A DNA stretch of 64,000 nt from NCBI RefSeq assembly GCF_000801105.2, contig NW_026615337.1, forward strand, positions 1 to 64,000, given 5' to 3'. Numbering within the stretch: position 1 is the first letter of the stretch; each line of letters begins with the position of its first letter. Below are positions 34,115 through 48,727 of the stretch, piece after piece. The stretch is from Raphanus sativus. Its lineage: Eukaryota; Streptophyta; Magnoliopsida; Brassicales; Brassicaceae. The translations under genes were made by a program, and so were the position numbers. The notes under the pieces are model-generated. The model was not told the DNA's origin and made no database searches. It saw only the letters and a list, made by a program, of their open reading frames with translations.

Positions 34115-37100
34115 CATATTTTATTTCATATCTAACCACTAGTTTAGTGGTTTGTGCTAGTACATTATTGTGTCATCAACTAATTCAAAATCAACATAAT
34201 ATATGTTATTAAATATATTCTCTTTTTGGCTGGATCATATCACATTAGTTTTTATTGAAAGTAAAGTTTTTTATTTATGATTCTTAATATAACACATATT
34301 AAACTCTAGAAATGGCTGTTCAGTTTTCGGTTGGTTCCGATTTTATTTCTTTAGTATTTATCTTTTTCAGTTCTATAGAACCTTTATGTCTTTTATGAAA
34401 TTTTTGTATGTTTTTTATTCGGTTCAAATAAACATTTCAAAAATTCGCTAAAACTCGATAAAATTATGGTTCTGGTTTAATTCTAGTTTATTCAAATAAT
34501 TCAGATAAAATCAGAATTTTTGGGGGTTTTCATAAAATCAAATAATTTAAATATTGTGCATAACAATATTCATGTAATTTAGCTTGTGGACATTATTTTG
34601 GTTAATAAGTAGCATTTTAACAATATTTGGTACTTTAAACACGATTTGTATTTTTACGTATATAAACTCTATTTTAGATATTCAGATATTCATTTGGTTT
34701 TGATTATATTCTAACTTGATTACAATTTTTAATTTAGATATACAAAATACTGCAGATATTTGTGACTATTGGTTAATTTTGATTTTTAATTTATGTATCC
34801 ACTTTTCCAAATTCAATACTAGATAGTAGATTGTAGTCTGCGTCCAGTGCGGAGTGAATTTTTTAAAATATGTAGTATTCAAATATTATAAACAATATTT
34901 ATTTTATTATCAATAACATCTTTTACATTTGATTAGAGATGGACATTCAAATATCATTTGATTTGCTTCGGATCCTTGTGGGTTTGGTTCGATTCGGATC
35001 TTTACAAATTTGGTTCGGTTTTGGATTCGGATAAACTATTTAATAAAGTTTCAAAAGTTAAAGTTCATATATACTTTAAATTTTTCAAAATGTAAAAATC
35101 AAAATAATATATAACATATAAATTTGAACAATGTATACTAAAATACTTAAACTTAACGTAAAAATTGGGTTATCTTAAATATTTGGATAAAAAATCAACA
35201 GATATTTTTTAATATTTTTATATTTTTAGTATAGTTTAGCTATTTTAAACATGTACTTATAATTATATGTATATATTTTCAAGTATTTTGGACAACTTAA
35301 AAATATCTTATATATTTTGTATATTCTTTTAGATACTAAATTTTAAAATAATTAATATATTTCATTACATAAATCTTGTTCGGATATATTTAAATACTCA
35401 AAATATTTCAGTTCGGATATGATTTGGTTCTGGTTCTCTAGATACCAAAATTTTGAACCCATTCTGATATCTAATCAAACTTGATTAAAGTTCAGTATTG
35501 TTTTTTGGATCGGATTTGGTTTTTTTTTGGATACGGATTTTTTTGTCAACCCCTATATTTTTATTGTAACAAATATTTAAATGAAAATGATGATGGTTCG
35601 TATAGATTTTGGATGTGCAGTAATTTTTAAGCCAAAACACATTTTACTATGTATGTGGTCCATTTAGCTAATCACTAAAAAAATGTTCTAGACGCATTTA
35701 AGGAAAATAAAGAGATGAACCTAAAAAATATTACCATTTTAGATTGTCAATCGATATTTCCAATATTCCATGTCTGTGCTGTGACGAATTGAAATGGGAT
35801 TAGTGTTAAAGCAGATTTATTGTGCAATTCATGTTCTCGTTAAGTGATTTCAATAACTTATAAATAAATCTTTGTATTTCGCTCTCTTGTAAAATTTTGA
35901 ACAATATTAATTAATAAAATATTATACTTGCTAGAATAATTAATTATTTCTCAATTAATTAATAGGAGATAAGAATAGTCACATAGATCAGAACAACACT
36001 TCTTGTTTATTTACAATAATTTTAATTGTAAATAAATGAAAATAATCATTTTATTTATTTATAATGTATATAATTAAATTTCAATGATATTTACATAAAT
36101 ATATAGTATATTTAAATATAAATATTCATTATTGAAATTTCCTATTCGGATGGTTTTATTAACATTTGTATATTTGATTGTAACAAAAAATCTAAACAAT
36201 TAGTCTCAAAATTTTGATGTGATATTTTTTGATGAAAATTTTAAAATTAAAATATTAAGATGTCAATGCTTTTTCAATTTAAATTTCAAAATTAATATAT
36301 TTATGTATTTTTTAAAAGGTACATAGCTTTAAACGATATTAAAATAGATATATATTGTTTAATGTGAATATATATTACATAAAAATTCATTTATTATGAT
36401 TTTATGATCATTTTTATCTTGTCATACAAAAAAAAACTAAGTCATTGATCATAAAATTTTTAAAGTGGAATTTTTAACATTTTTTAGTAATTTATAAACG
36501 TTTTAAAAAATTAAAATATAACATATAAGAAAAATATCTAAATTTTTCTATTATAGATTAGTGTGTGTTTAATTTTACAATAATATAAAGTTAAACATAA
36601 ATGAAGAATGGTAAAATTTTTTATCAAATCTTTATATTTATAATTATTAGTTGTCATAAATATGTAATTATATTATGTAATTTTGTAGTTTTTATTTAAG
36701 AAAAAAATACATGTTTTTAATATTTTGGGTTAATATAATATTTTCTAACAATTTGATTTTGGACTAACAATTATTCAATTGATTCTTACGCTGTCATGTA
36801 AGATAAACTGACATTTTAATTAAGTGATAAATCACCAAATCTTTTTGTGGTTACTACAAAATATAAGTTACAATTTTTTAAATGATTATCAATTAATATA
36901 CAGGAGATTTAAGACACCATCGTTTAAGGCACCATCATTTACATATTATCCCAAAAATCATTACATTATTAGCGAAAAGGAATAAAGGCGACAAATAATA
37001 TTGGTATCTACACCGACAGATATCGCAATTATTAACGTCTTGAAAGTCAATTTACGATGATTCTTTCTTTTAGAAAAAGAAGTTTTCAGTGGGAGACGTA

Positions 37101-37158
37101 GTTGTCAGACTCTGAGCTATTACAGTCTATTTAAGTTGTTGGAATTTGGAACCAAATA
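34115..37158. other. AT-rich repeat DNA without genes
   Basis: No gene. At 34819-34850 a CTAG preceded by A, with an imperfect GC-rich hairpin (CTGCG / CGGAG), may be a Helitron 3' end on the minus strand. A segment at 34934-35555 starts TAGAGATGGAC and ends, on the complement, TAGGGGTTGAC, resembling a hAT-like element. Its interior has GGTTCGGATC-type repeats, but no clear 8-bp duplication was found. Confidence 0.4.
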
Positions 37159-37631
37159 TCTCATTGCGGGGAAAAGTGCATATTCCTACTTAAACAATTT
37201 CGATCGTGCTAAATACGATCCGAACAATGGTTAGTCAAATATAACCTGAACTTAACTAAAATTTAAAAATTTATCCGAACTTCTTAAAACGTGTCTAAAT
37301 TTACATTGACTCTAACAGAGAATTAGTCAACCGTTAATAAGATAAAACGACGTCATTTTGATATACAGTGAAAAGTACTAATTTCGATCCAAACAATTTT
37401 GGTGGTGCCAAATAGATCCGAACATATGGTCGGTGTCAAATACAACCTGAACTCAATTATAATTAAAAAAATTACCTGAATTTTTCAAAATGTACATAAA
37501 TCTACATTGACTCTAACATAAGTTAGTCAATTGTTAACAAGATAAAACGATGTTGTTTTGATATATATATATATATATTATATTATTTTTTTAATATATA
37601 TTCATTCCAGGATTTAAACAATGATGTGGTA

Positions 37632-37741
37632 GCCTTCGCTCTTGTAGCTAGATTGGTCTGCGAAGGCACTCTATGTGCAACGTGTGACGTTTTCGATGCT
37701 CGAGCAAGGCACATCGAGAAGAAAGAAACAATGATGTGGTA
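37632..37741 (+). other. Coding-like insert within the Mutator-like element
   Basis: A GC-richer piece present only in the left arm and bounded by a 15-bp direct repeat (AACAATGATGTGGTA, 37617-37631 and 37727-37741). It reads openly as FALVARLVCEGTLCATCDVF and then DARARHIEKKE, protein-like but unrecognised. Probably captured host DNA or filler from break repair. Confidence 0.45.
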
Positions 37742-38344
37742 CTTTTTTAAAGAGGTACATTAACAACTAGACAAAAGTAACTTTTTGAAATATTATTACA
37801 AATTTGAAATTATATAAATTACTATTTTTTTCTTCATTGTATACAATTTTAAAACTTTGGTGATAATTTTTTCTGATTTATGTAAATACATAACATGTTT
37901 TTACTTATCATATCTTTAATAAACTTATATCTTATTAAATATAAATAATAAAATATTTATAATTACACAATCTTAGATATACTTAAAATTTTGAAGTTAT
38001 TTATAAAAGAATTCTTATAGATTATTTTTAATTTTTAAACTTAAGTGGATTTTTTGTCAAAGTTAATATTATATATTTTGAATTTGTTCAAAAATATTAA
38101 GAGACCTTTTATCTTTCTTTCACTAAGATATCTTGTTCAAAATATTAGACATATTACACAATAACTAAAATATATAAAAACAATCACTAAAGTTTTAAAT
38201 TGGATAAGATGAAGAAAAATATTAGTTTATATAATTTCAAATGTCTAATAATATTTCAAAAAGTTACTTTAGTCTAGTTGTTAATGTACCCTTTTAAAAG
38301 ATAACACGACACGGATTTGAGTCATCTAATGAACATATATTAAA

Positions 38345-38348
<4 letters not shown>

Positions 38349-38392
<44 letters not shown>
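38349..38392. repeat. AT dinucleotide microsatellite
   Basis: About 22 AT units in the right arm of the Mutator-like element. The corresponding place in the left arm (37560-37578) has a much shorter run. Confidence 0.95.
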
Positions 38393-38394
<2 letters not shown>

Positions 38395-38753
38395 AACGAC
38401 ATCGTTTTATTTTATTAACAATTGAATAATTTCTGTTAGAGTCCATGTAGATTTAGACACTTTTTAAAAAGTTCAGGTATTTTTTTTTTAAGTATTTGGC
38501 ACCACCGAAATTGTTTGGGTCGAAATATGCAATTTTTTCTGGTATATCAAAAATGACGTCGTTTTATCTTATTAATGGTTGATTAACTTCTGTTAGAGTC
38601 AATGTAGATTTAGGCACATTTTAAAAAATTCAGATTGGTTTTTTAAATTTTAATTGAATTTAGGTTGTATTTGGCACTGATCATTTGTTCGGGTCGTATT
38701 TAGCACTATCAAAATTGTTCGGGTCGGAATAGGCAATTTTCCCTCTCATTGTG

Positions 38754-41640
38754 AGGTGATTTGGGGTGTGTGTGTCGACCAGTGCGGGGCTTGAACCAAG
38801 TGGGATAAAGCTTTTTTTTTTTTTTGAACATATATTTTTTGTCAACAAGAAGAAGCTTTATATTTATTGAAATTTATATAATATAATGTTAAAGATATTA
38901 GAAGAATAGCAAGCTAATAAAATATTTGTGGGTTTTTAAAAGATTAAGTAAATTATAAGGTAAATCTTCCAAAAGACCTAAAAATATTTATAGTTATATA
39001 GCAAAAATATAAATCACCAAAAGAAGTTCATTAAAATGATAAATAACACGTATATCCTTACTCTATAGTTATATTAATATAAAAAAATAACAAAAATACT
39101 TTTTTTTGTTTTTGAGAAAACTTTATTTAATATTCTTTTTTGTTTTTCCAATTATGTTTTCAAATTATTATTTTTAAAATTATATGTAAATTCAGTATTT
39201 CTTTTCGAATATATTTTAAAATTATTATTTTAAATTGAAATATTAAACATACAAACTATAATTCTAAATTAGTTAATCCCTGAATATTTATTAAAATTAT
39301 ATTGTGGGATAAAATTCATGATTACTGATTTTTAAAATAGTTTAGATTAAGTTTCTACAAAATAAAAGTAAAAAAAAATTGATTAAAGGAAAATAATTTA
39401 AATAGAACCTCCGGTTCTCTCGGCGAGGACTGCTTTTCTTATCAATATCTTATGGTGTATAATTTTGTCTTTGTTTTGTCTGACTATTGTACAGTTTTAA
39501 TCGGACATAAAAACATTAGTTGATCAACCCACACCTAAATGATCTTGATTTTTGACATGGCATCAAAATAGCGTTGTAAATTATCTTTCTTTCATGTAAA
39601 GTTAAAAATATTTTTATATGTTAAACATAATTCTTTTTAAATTTATTTATTAATAATTATTCATTATAATACATTATTCAACTAGATGACGGTCCGCACC
39701 TTGTGCGGATTAATATATATATATATATTTAATAAAAAATTTCTAACATAATTTTTATTTTAATCTAAATTATTTAATTATATTCAAATATTAAATAATT
39801 AAAAGATATAATTTGATTAATTTTATTACAACAAAAGTGATAATGGCTTGATACTTATAATTTTTTATTTATTATATCACCATACCATACATGATTAAAA
39901 TATCATCATCATAATAACTTAATAATGTTTTATTAATGCTTTAAAAGACATAAAAATAAATTTACAAAATAAAATTATAATTACCAATTATAAAACCTAT
40001 GAAATCAAACTTCTCTTTATCAAATAGTAGTATAGAAGACAAAATGTTTTTTCTATTTTTCAGCGATTCATACGCACACTAGATTAATTGTATTTATATA
40101 AATTTTTATCAGAATTTATAGTAATACCTATTAATAAAATCTACAATAATGAAAATGTCTATTTAACCAAAAATTATAAACTAAAAACATGATAAATAAA
40201 AAAATTATATGACAAATAAAAAATGATTTAAAATTATGTAGAAGCCAAATCACTATTCAAGTAATAGTACAAACATTAGTTTAATTGCATTTTATATAAA
40301 TTTTTTCTTCATCAGAATATACAGTGACACCTATTAATAAAAATTTACAATAACCAAAATATGTCTATTTAACTAAAATATTATAAACTAAAAACATGAT
40401 AAATAAATGAAAAATCAATAATGAAAAATTAAAAATAACCTAAAATCATAGAGAACATGACAGTTAAGCCAAATAAATCACTATTCAAATAACAGTAAAA
40501 TAGATAATTTAGTTTTGATTTAGTTTAAATAACTTTTTTTATAGACTAAGATTTAATATGATGAATCTTTTGATCAAAAAAGAGATAATGGTTGGTAAAT
40601 CTATTGCTTTATTAAACCTGAAAATATTACAAAATTATTTGCTTATATATTTGTTGATTGAATGTTCGTATTTTATATACTATGTAATATGTTCGCATGC
40701 ACGCACCTAATCATTTGCAAATATATGGTTGTATATCTATTCTTTGCTCAAAAACCATTAAAACAAGTTATTTTATGCATGTAAAAGTTTTATAATAAAT
40801 TAAATTTCAAATTATTTATACATGAAAGTTTTTTTTCATAACCTATAAATATTTTTACAACATATTATTTTGTAGAAATCCGAAATTTTATTTTCTTTCT
40901 TTTAACCAGATAAATTTGATCTCAATTTCTTAAATTTGTAAATTTATGATCTTAAATTTGTAAATTTATGATTTAAAAATAGTTTTTGGATAACAACACA
41001 ATCCATACTATTTTGAATAATGATAATTATCAAGATAACTAAATATTCTTTTTCAGTTATATAGAACTTAATTTTTGTTACTTACATAAATTTATATAAC
41101 TAATTATTTATAGAAATACAAAATTATAATTAATTAGATGTATTGATTTCATAATAATTAAATTATTATGAAATTTGATAAGCTAGACATAAAATATGTA
41201 TTTACTAAGAGCAGTTTTTGATGAAAAATATTTGACAAAGTTTAATAATTAAAAAATATAAAATAAATTTAATTATTTAATAAAATAACAAAGATTTTAA
41301 TCATTCTGAAATTAAAGTGAGAGTTATTATCAAAAAGTAACTTCAAATATTTTATAATAAAAATCAACATAATTGTTTATTAAATGTAGCTATGATTTTA
41401 AACATTCTAACTTTTAACATGAAAATTCAGAAGCAAAAATCACTACTTAAATAATATATAGTATTGCATGATATAATAAACATTTTGTTATTTTATAAAA
41501 TCTGTTTATTACCTATTTGTTTGAAAAAACCAATGGTATATATTGTAAATGTTTATTTTATAAGAACTATGGGTTTAAGAATCAAATTTCAAATTACTTT
41601 GAAGAACATCTTAGTAAAAAACCCAAACGGCAGAGTCTCG
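38754..41640. other. AT-rich intergenic DNA, partly Helitron
   Basis: No gene seen. The stretch right of 39682 belongs at least partly to a minus-strand Helitron. Two similar segments around 40080-40240 and 40290-40460 (both with ATTAATAAAA-TTACAATAA and AAAACATGATAAATAAA) form a degenerate direct repeat. Confidence 0.4.
39682..39708 (-). mobile_element. Helitron 3' terminus
   Basis: CTAG at 39682-39685 (minus-strand end, adjacent to A on the plus strand) and a perfect hairpin CCGCAC, loop CTT, GTGCGG at 39694-39708. The element extends to the right; the 5' end was not identified. Confidence 0.7.
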
Positions 41641-42203
41641 CAAGTCACAGTTGCCGTTTTCTTCGTCTCATCAATATCCGGTAGCTTTCTCGACCACTAA
41701 CCACCACAGGTACTGTCTCTTTGTCAAACAAAACTAATAAATCACGGGTCCACTGTAGCATATAACTCTGAGAAGCACTAGATAATCACCCAACCTCATC
41801 TTTCTCTCGGGACATGGCCTTTATAATAGTTCTAACTTGCTTCTTGTCTCGTTTACTATACGCGCGTCTTCATCACTGCGCAAATGATCTTTGATTAAAC
41901 CATTAATTAAACACTAATCTTTTTAATCTTCCGCCCGCCACTATTCTTATAGAAAATCAGGGAAGAAGATCTGATAAAACGTATACGCATTAGATTATCA
42001 ATCATCTGCGTAACGCCATTTTTAACCCTGGGAAGAAGCAAACAATGCGGTAACAATCACATTATTATCCATAAAGCAACCCAATGTCTATCTATCTTCT
42101 AACCGTTTTCTGAATATATATATATGTATAAACCTGTATAGATGATTATTATCATCGGAAGAAAGAGGTGACTCAGAAGCTGAAGCAAAAAAGCAAAAGA
42201 AAA

Positions 42204-43945
42204 ATGGTAAGAGGAAGGAAAATAGAGATTGTTTCTTTTCTTCTTCTTCAGATAGTGGTGGCGGCTACTGCGGCCAATGTAACATATGACCACCGTGCTC
42301 TTGTGATCGACGGGAAACGGAAGATTCTGATCTCTGGTTCCATTCACTATCCAAGAAGTACTCCAGAGGTAAGTCTACTCTATACATACGGTTATGTATA
42401 TGTGACAGGGTGGATAACAAAAGAACGGTGGCTTTGTTGTATAGATGTGGCCAGACCTTATACAAAAATCCAAGGACGGTGGCTTGGACGTTATAGAGAC
42501 TTACGTTTTCTGGAACGGTCACGAGCCTGAGAAAAACAAGGTCCTTTCCATTTTGGGTTATGTGCTTGATTCTAGTTTTTGTTTAATTTATTATTACTGA
42601 TGGCCCAAAAAAAATCATAATAATAATATCTCTGTTTCTTCTTTATTTTTTTTCTTTGCAGTATAATTTTGAAGGAAGATACGATTTAGTCAAATTTGTA
42701 AAGCTTGTGGCCAAGGCTGGTCTCTATGTTCATCTAAGAATTGGTCCCTACGCTTGCGCAGAATGGAATTACGGGTAACAGTCAGTAATATTGTGTGTGT
42801 TTTTGGGGGGTAAATTCTGTTTCTTTTTATTAATTCTAAAAATGGTCGGATTTTGTGGAACAGAGGTTTCCCAGTATGGCTACATTTCATTCCTGGGATT
42901 AAGTTTCGAACTGATAACGAGCCATTTAAGGTATATATGGTTAGGTGACTCACTGATGTGTTCCTTTTCTTTTCTTTTTCATGTGGTTATTTATTATGTC
43001 AGCAAATGTATAACTTCTAGTAGTTAATGACATAAATAAATTTATACACTTGTGTGTTGCAGGCAGAAATGCAGCGATTCACTGCCAAGATTGTTGATCT
43101 GATGAAGCAAGAAAAGCTATACGCATCACAAGGAGGTCCAATCATTCTCTCCCAGGTATTTTTTTTTTCATGTTGAAAAAAAATTCTGATTACTCATTGT
43201 AACATTTTCTCATTTTCATGACTTGGATGTCAGATTGAGAATGAGTATGGAAATGTTGATTCATCTTATGGTGCTGCTGGCAAAAGTTATATGAAGTGGT
43301 CTGCTTCTATGGCTCTTTCATTAGATACTGGAGTACCCTGGAACATGTGCCAACAAGGAGATGCTCCTGATCCCATTGTCAGTTTCTGAATATTCCATTG
43401 CTTAAGAGTCTTGATTTCAATGTATAGTAAGCAAGTTTGATTGAGAGATATTCTTTCTTTTGTTTTCTTGGTAGATCAACACATGCAATGGTTTCTACTG
43501 CGACCAGTTTACTCCTAACTCAAACAATAAACCAAAGATGTGGACCGAGAACTGGAGTGGATGGTGAATATCTCTGTTCTCTTACTTTACCATTATGTTC
43601 TTCTCCAACTCACTTTCTTGTATGTCGAACGACCAGGTTCCTTGGTTTTGGAGATCCTACACCTTATAGACCAGTCGAAGATCTTGCATTTGCAGTTGCA
43701 ATATTTTACCAACGAAGTGGAACTTTCCAGAACTACTACATGGTAATAAAACACACAGGAAGTGAAGCCAGATTGTTTTCCTCTATTAAGTTTCAAGTTT
43801 TGTCGATGTTATTAATCTGAAAGAGCCTTGTCTTGTTTCAGTATCATGGTGGAACAAACTTTGAAAGAACAAGTGGAGGACCTCTAATTTCTACTAGCTA
43901 TGACTATGATGCTCCAATAGATGAGTATGGTACAGAATTCTTACC

Positions 43946-43982
<37 letters not shown>

Positions 43983-46750
43983 TTGTTATGACTATGATGC
44001 TCCAATAGATGAGTATGATAGATTATATACATGTTGATTTGTTTTGTTGGCAGGACTTGTTAGACAACCTAAATGGGGACACTTACGAGATCTACACAAG
44101 GCTATCAAGCTTTGTGAAGACGCCTTGTTAGCCACAGATCCAACAGTTACTTCTTTAGGTTCAAATTTGGTGGTAATACCAATAAATGTCACTCCCCTCT
44201 TTTGTTTTAAAACATATTTTTTTGGTTGTTCACGTGTGTACTACATATATAACACAGGCATCTGTGTATAAAACATCATCTGGATCATGCGCTGCTTTTC
44301 TTGCAAACATTGGCACGGAATCTGATGCAACTGTGACTTTCAATGGGAACTCATATCACTTGCCTGCATGGTCCATAAGCATCTTGCCGGATTGCAAAAA
44401 CGTAGCTTTCAACACAGCAAAAGTATGCTCATATTGTTGACATCATCACCACTTATTATGTTACCAGATGGCAACAACTGATACCAGTCTTGAATTGTTT
44501 AGATAAATGCTGCAACTGAGTCTACCACGTTTGCTCGTCAAGCAATAAAGCCTAATGCTGATTCGTCTGAGGAGTTAGGCTCACAATGGAGCTACATCAA
44601 AGAACCTATTGGAATCTCAAAAGCTGATGCATTCTTGAAACCTGGATTGTTAGAGCAGATTAACACAACAGCTGATAAAAGTGACTACTTGTGGTACTCC
44701 CTAAGGTAAGAGTAGGCCTGAGTCATTTTTTTCAGTAAATCTCTTCTTACAAAACATTATTGATTAAGTTTTACCATGTCTTTCAATCTAAAACAGGGTG
44801 GACATAAAAGGAGATGAGACTTTCCTTGACGAAGGATCTAAAGCAGTTCTTCACATCCAATCCATAGGCCAAGTGGTGTATGCTTTTATAAATGGAAAAC
44901 TTACCGGTATGTATATATGTTACTCTTTTAAGTTTTTCACAAACAGTTGCAATAAACTTTGCAACTGAGTTTCTTGACAATGCCTTTGAATTTTGGTTGT
45001 AGGAAGTGGAAATGGCAAACAGAAAATTTCTTTGGACATCCCAATCAATCTTGTCACTGGGAAGAACACAATTGATCTTCTTAGTGTGACCGTAGGGCTT
45101 GCGGTAGGTTCTAATCACCAAAACATTAGTGCACAAAAATGTTTATTAGACCTAATTAACTCAACCAGTTTAGCTTAAGTTATTCCTCAGAACTATGGAG
45201 CTTTCTTTGACTTAGTTGGAGCAGGAATAACTGGTCCTGTGTCACTTAAAAGCGCAAAGAGTGGTAGCTCAATAGATTTGTCTTCACAGCAGTGGACTTA
45301 TCAGGTCTGTTGCATTGATTTGAATAAACCACAAGAATGTATTGTGCTACCTCCGGCTTAATGGTTGTTAATTTATAGGTTGGACTCAAAGGGGAAGACA
45401 CAGATTTAGGAAGTGGAGACTCTTCTGAATGGGTTTCAAAGTCTCCTTTGCCCACTATGCAGCCACTGATCTGGTACAAGGTGATGCATGATAATTGGAT
45501 ACACCACCAGAAACATTATATATATTTCACAAAACATATTTTCTTGTTACTGTCTAACAATCACTTGTTATGTTTCTCAGACAACATTTGATGCTCCTTC
45601 TGGGAGTGATCCAGTAGCTATAGACTTCACAGGTACAGGAAAAGGCATTGCGTGGGTGAACGGACAGAGTATAGGTCGGTACTGGCCAACCAGTATTGCA
45701 AGAAATGATGGTTGCACAGATTCATGTAACTACAGAGGATCATACAGTGCCAACAAATGCCTCAAGAACTGTGGAAACCCTTCACAGACATTGTAAGTAT
45801 ACTAGGCTTGCAGATTCCGTTAGTTCTGTTTTATTCGGGTTGGTTAGTTCGTTTTTTTTTTGGTTAATTCGGTTATTGAAAATGCTACCAAATTGAACCG
45901 AGATAAATTACGGTTTGGTTTCAGCTATCTCGGTTTTTCAGTGTAGTTGCCATACTAAACCGAAGTTTTAGGTTTTCCAGTTAAATTCTGATAATTTGGA
46001 ATTTCGGATAATTTTAGTTATTTTTTTGTTAGATCGATTCGAATTATTGATTAACCGGGTTGGTTTAATTTTTTTTTAAAGTAAATTATAAAAAACGAAT
46101 TTTCCCATAATCGAAATCACTTTTAAAATTAGAGATTATAGCTAGATAAAAATTTGGTTCGGTTTTCGGATCGAAATGGATTTAAAACCGAATCCTAATC
46201 GTCTTTTGTTGGTTTGCAGGTATCACGTGCCTCGCTCGTGGATAAAACCAAGCGGGAACACTCTTGTTCTGTTGGAAGAAATGGGAGGAGATCCGACAAA
46301 GATATCATTCGCTACAAAACAAACAGGAAGCAGTCTGTGTTTGACGGTGTCACAGTCTCATCCAGCTCCGGTGGGGTTGTGGACTTCTGACTCAAAGATC
46401 TTAAACAAAACAAGTCCGGTTCTTTTGCTAAAATGTCCTGTCTCCACTCATGTGATCACTTCTATAGAATTTGCAAGCTTTGGTACGCCCAAAGGTACCT
46501 GTTGTAGCTTCAGCCATGGCCGTTGCAATAGCCCTCGTTCTCTCTCCGTCGTCCGCAAGGTCTTAAATATAGTATTTTCTCTCCTTTTTTTTTCCTCCTT
46601 GACTTTCACTCATATATTTATTTATATTTGTAATGTGGCCAGGCATGTGTTGGATCGAGGAGTTGCAAAGTCGAAGTCTCTACCAGAGTCTTCGGAGACC
46701 CTTGTCGTGACCTCGTCAAGAGCTTAGCTGTTGAAGCGTCTTGTTCATGA
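42204..46750 (+). CDS. BGAL8: Beta-galactosidase BGAL8 (GH35)
   Basis: Nineteen exons: 42204-42368, 42445-42540, 42662-42774, 42864-42930, 43063-43155, 43234-43377, 43475-43563, 43637-43742, 43842-43929, 44054-44172, 44258-44422, 44503-44705, 44797-44906, 45003-45103, 45191-45304, 45379-45480, 45581-45792, 46220-46559, 46643-46750. Every junction is GT-AG and the frame holds for 844 residues. It removes terminal beta-galactose from cell-wall polysaccharides. A signal peptide (about 1-24, [13 protein letters not shown]) sends it to the apoplast. The GH35 domain has [15 protein letters not shown] with the predicted acid/base Glu182 and MWTENWSGW with the nucleophile Glu251. The last two exons encode a Cys-rich SUEL-type galactose-binding lectin domain. 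Length agrees with Arabidopsis BGAL8 (At2g28470, about 850). Intron 9 contains a copy of the exon 9 end; intron 17 (427 bp) has GGTTCGGTTTTCGG-type repeats suggesting an old insertion. Confidence 0.95.
43899..44017. repeat. 31-bp direct repeat across BGAL8 exon 9/intron 9
   Basis: The last 31 bases of exon 9 (43899-43929) recur perfectly at 43987-44017 inside intron 9, 88 bases on, with a run of about 14 TA units between. The second copy is followed by ATA instead of GTA, so it has no splice donor. Confidence 0.95.
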
Positions 46751-47560
46751 GTGTCATGTTCCCTTACCTCCGCAGATTTTATAATCATATGAACCATGTA
46801 CTTATTATAAATAAAGAAATGAAATGGATGATATAATATAAGTCTGTCAATGGAAATATATTGGCATGAGTTACTTACTACAAACTATGTCGTCCCTAGC
46901 TCTATTGGTACAGTCTACACTTCACGTTTTACACACAAAAAGTTGTTGATACGAATCCGATCATCACTCAAATCACAATCGTTCCCCATTGTACGCTTCA
47001 GAAACATTGATGATAAAAGATCAAAGACATAAGCAACTGCAAGGCATCTGTTTTGACAATAATGTATCTCGTAGTCAGTTTCATTATCTTGATCTAAATG
47101 TTAGTGTTCGTTGGGGTTTATTTTGACAGGCAGAGGATGTGATGAGCTCTTTACTTTCAAAGTACCTAGTTGTGTCTCAAACGGAAGAAGCCAAACCTCT
47201 TAAGTGATGACAAAACGCATCTCATGTACCTGCAGGACTGTGAGATTTCTATTTCATAGGCCTAAGCTCCACAATATGAGCAACCACATTCTACCTAAAT
47301 TGTCCCGAGTACAAAATGCCTCCTGAACTGACTTCTTAGTAACTACACCGAAGATAACATACCAAATAAGCCCAAATAATGTGAAAACCCTGAAACATTT
47401 CAGATGTCTCAAACCAACCTACCAGCCAGCTACAACATAGAGCGGTCTATGAAACCACTTGTCACTGGACAGAGTTTGGTTCTAACTAACAAAAGCCAAA
47501 ATGCAAAACATTTAACACAGAAACAACGTATATATAAATGCAATTGGATGTCTTGGAACT
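46751..47560. other. BGAL8 3' flank and polyubiquitin 3' flank
   Basis: No gene seen. An AATAAAG polyadenylation-like signal lies near 46810. The convergent polyubiquitin gene has its 3' UTR toward the right edge. Confidence 0.5.
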
Positions 47561-47709
47561 GAAAGAGAAGTAAGGACGCAAACATAGTTCACCAATTATT
47601 CATCCTGGGGCTTTGCAAGGCCCCAAACACAAACCATGACAAGTCTTGAAAGGAAACAAGAAAGGTAAACAGAGACATTTGACTTCGGATCGGACAAAAG
47701 ACAAGAGTT

Positions 47710-48727
<1,018 letters not shown>

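Larger units (their letters stand above)
37169..38743. mobile_element. Mutator-like element with long inverted repeats
   Basis: Flanks TCTCATTGCG (37159-37168) and TCTCATTGTG (38744-38753) form a 10-bp target duplication with one mismatch. The ends read GGGAAAAGTGCATATTCC and, on the complement of the right, GGGAAAATTGCCTATTCC. Inverted similarity continues for roughly 600-700 bases per arm around an AT-rich centre of about 350. Each arm holds two tandem versions of a unit with AAAACGACGTCATTTTGATA. There is no transposase. The left arm carries an extra 110-bp insert at 37632-37741. Confidence 0.82.

Noticed and set aside
34934..35555. Third hAT element
   Set aside because: Ends look hAT-like but the flanking 8 bases do not match, so it is only mentioned in the intergenic entry.
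46850..47032. Small frame after BGAL8
   Set aside because: 60 codons without motif, splice context or conservation that I can recognise; most likely chance.
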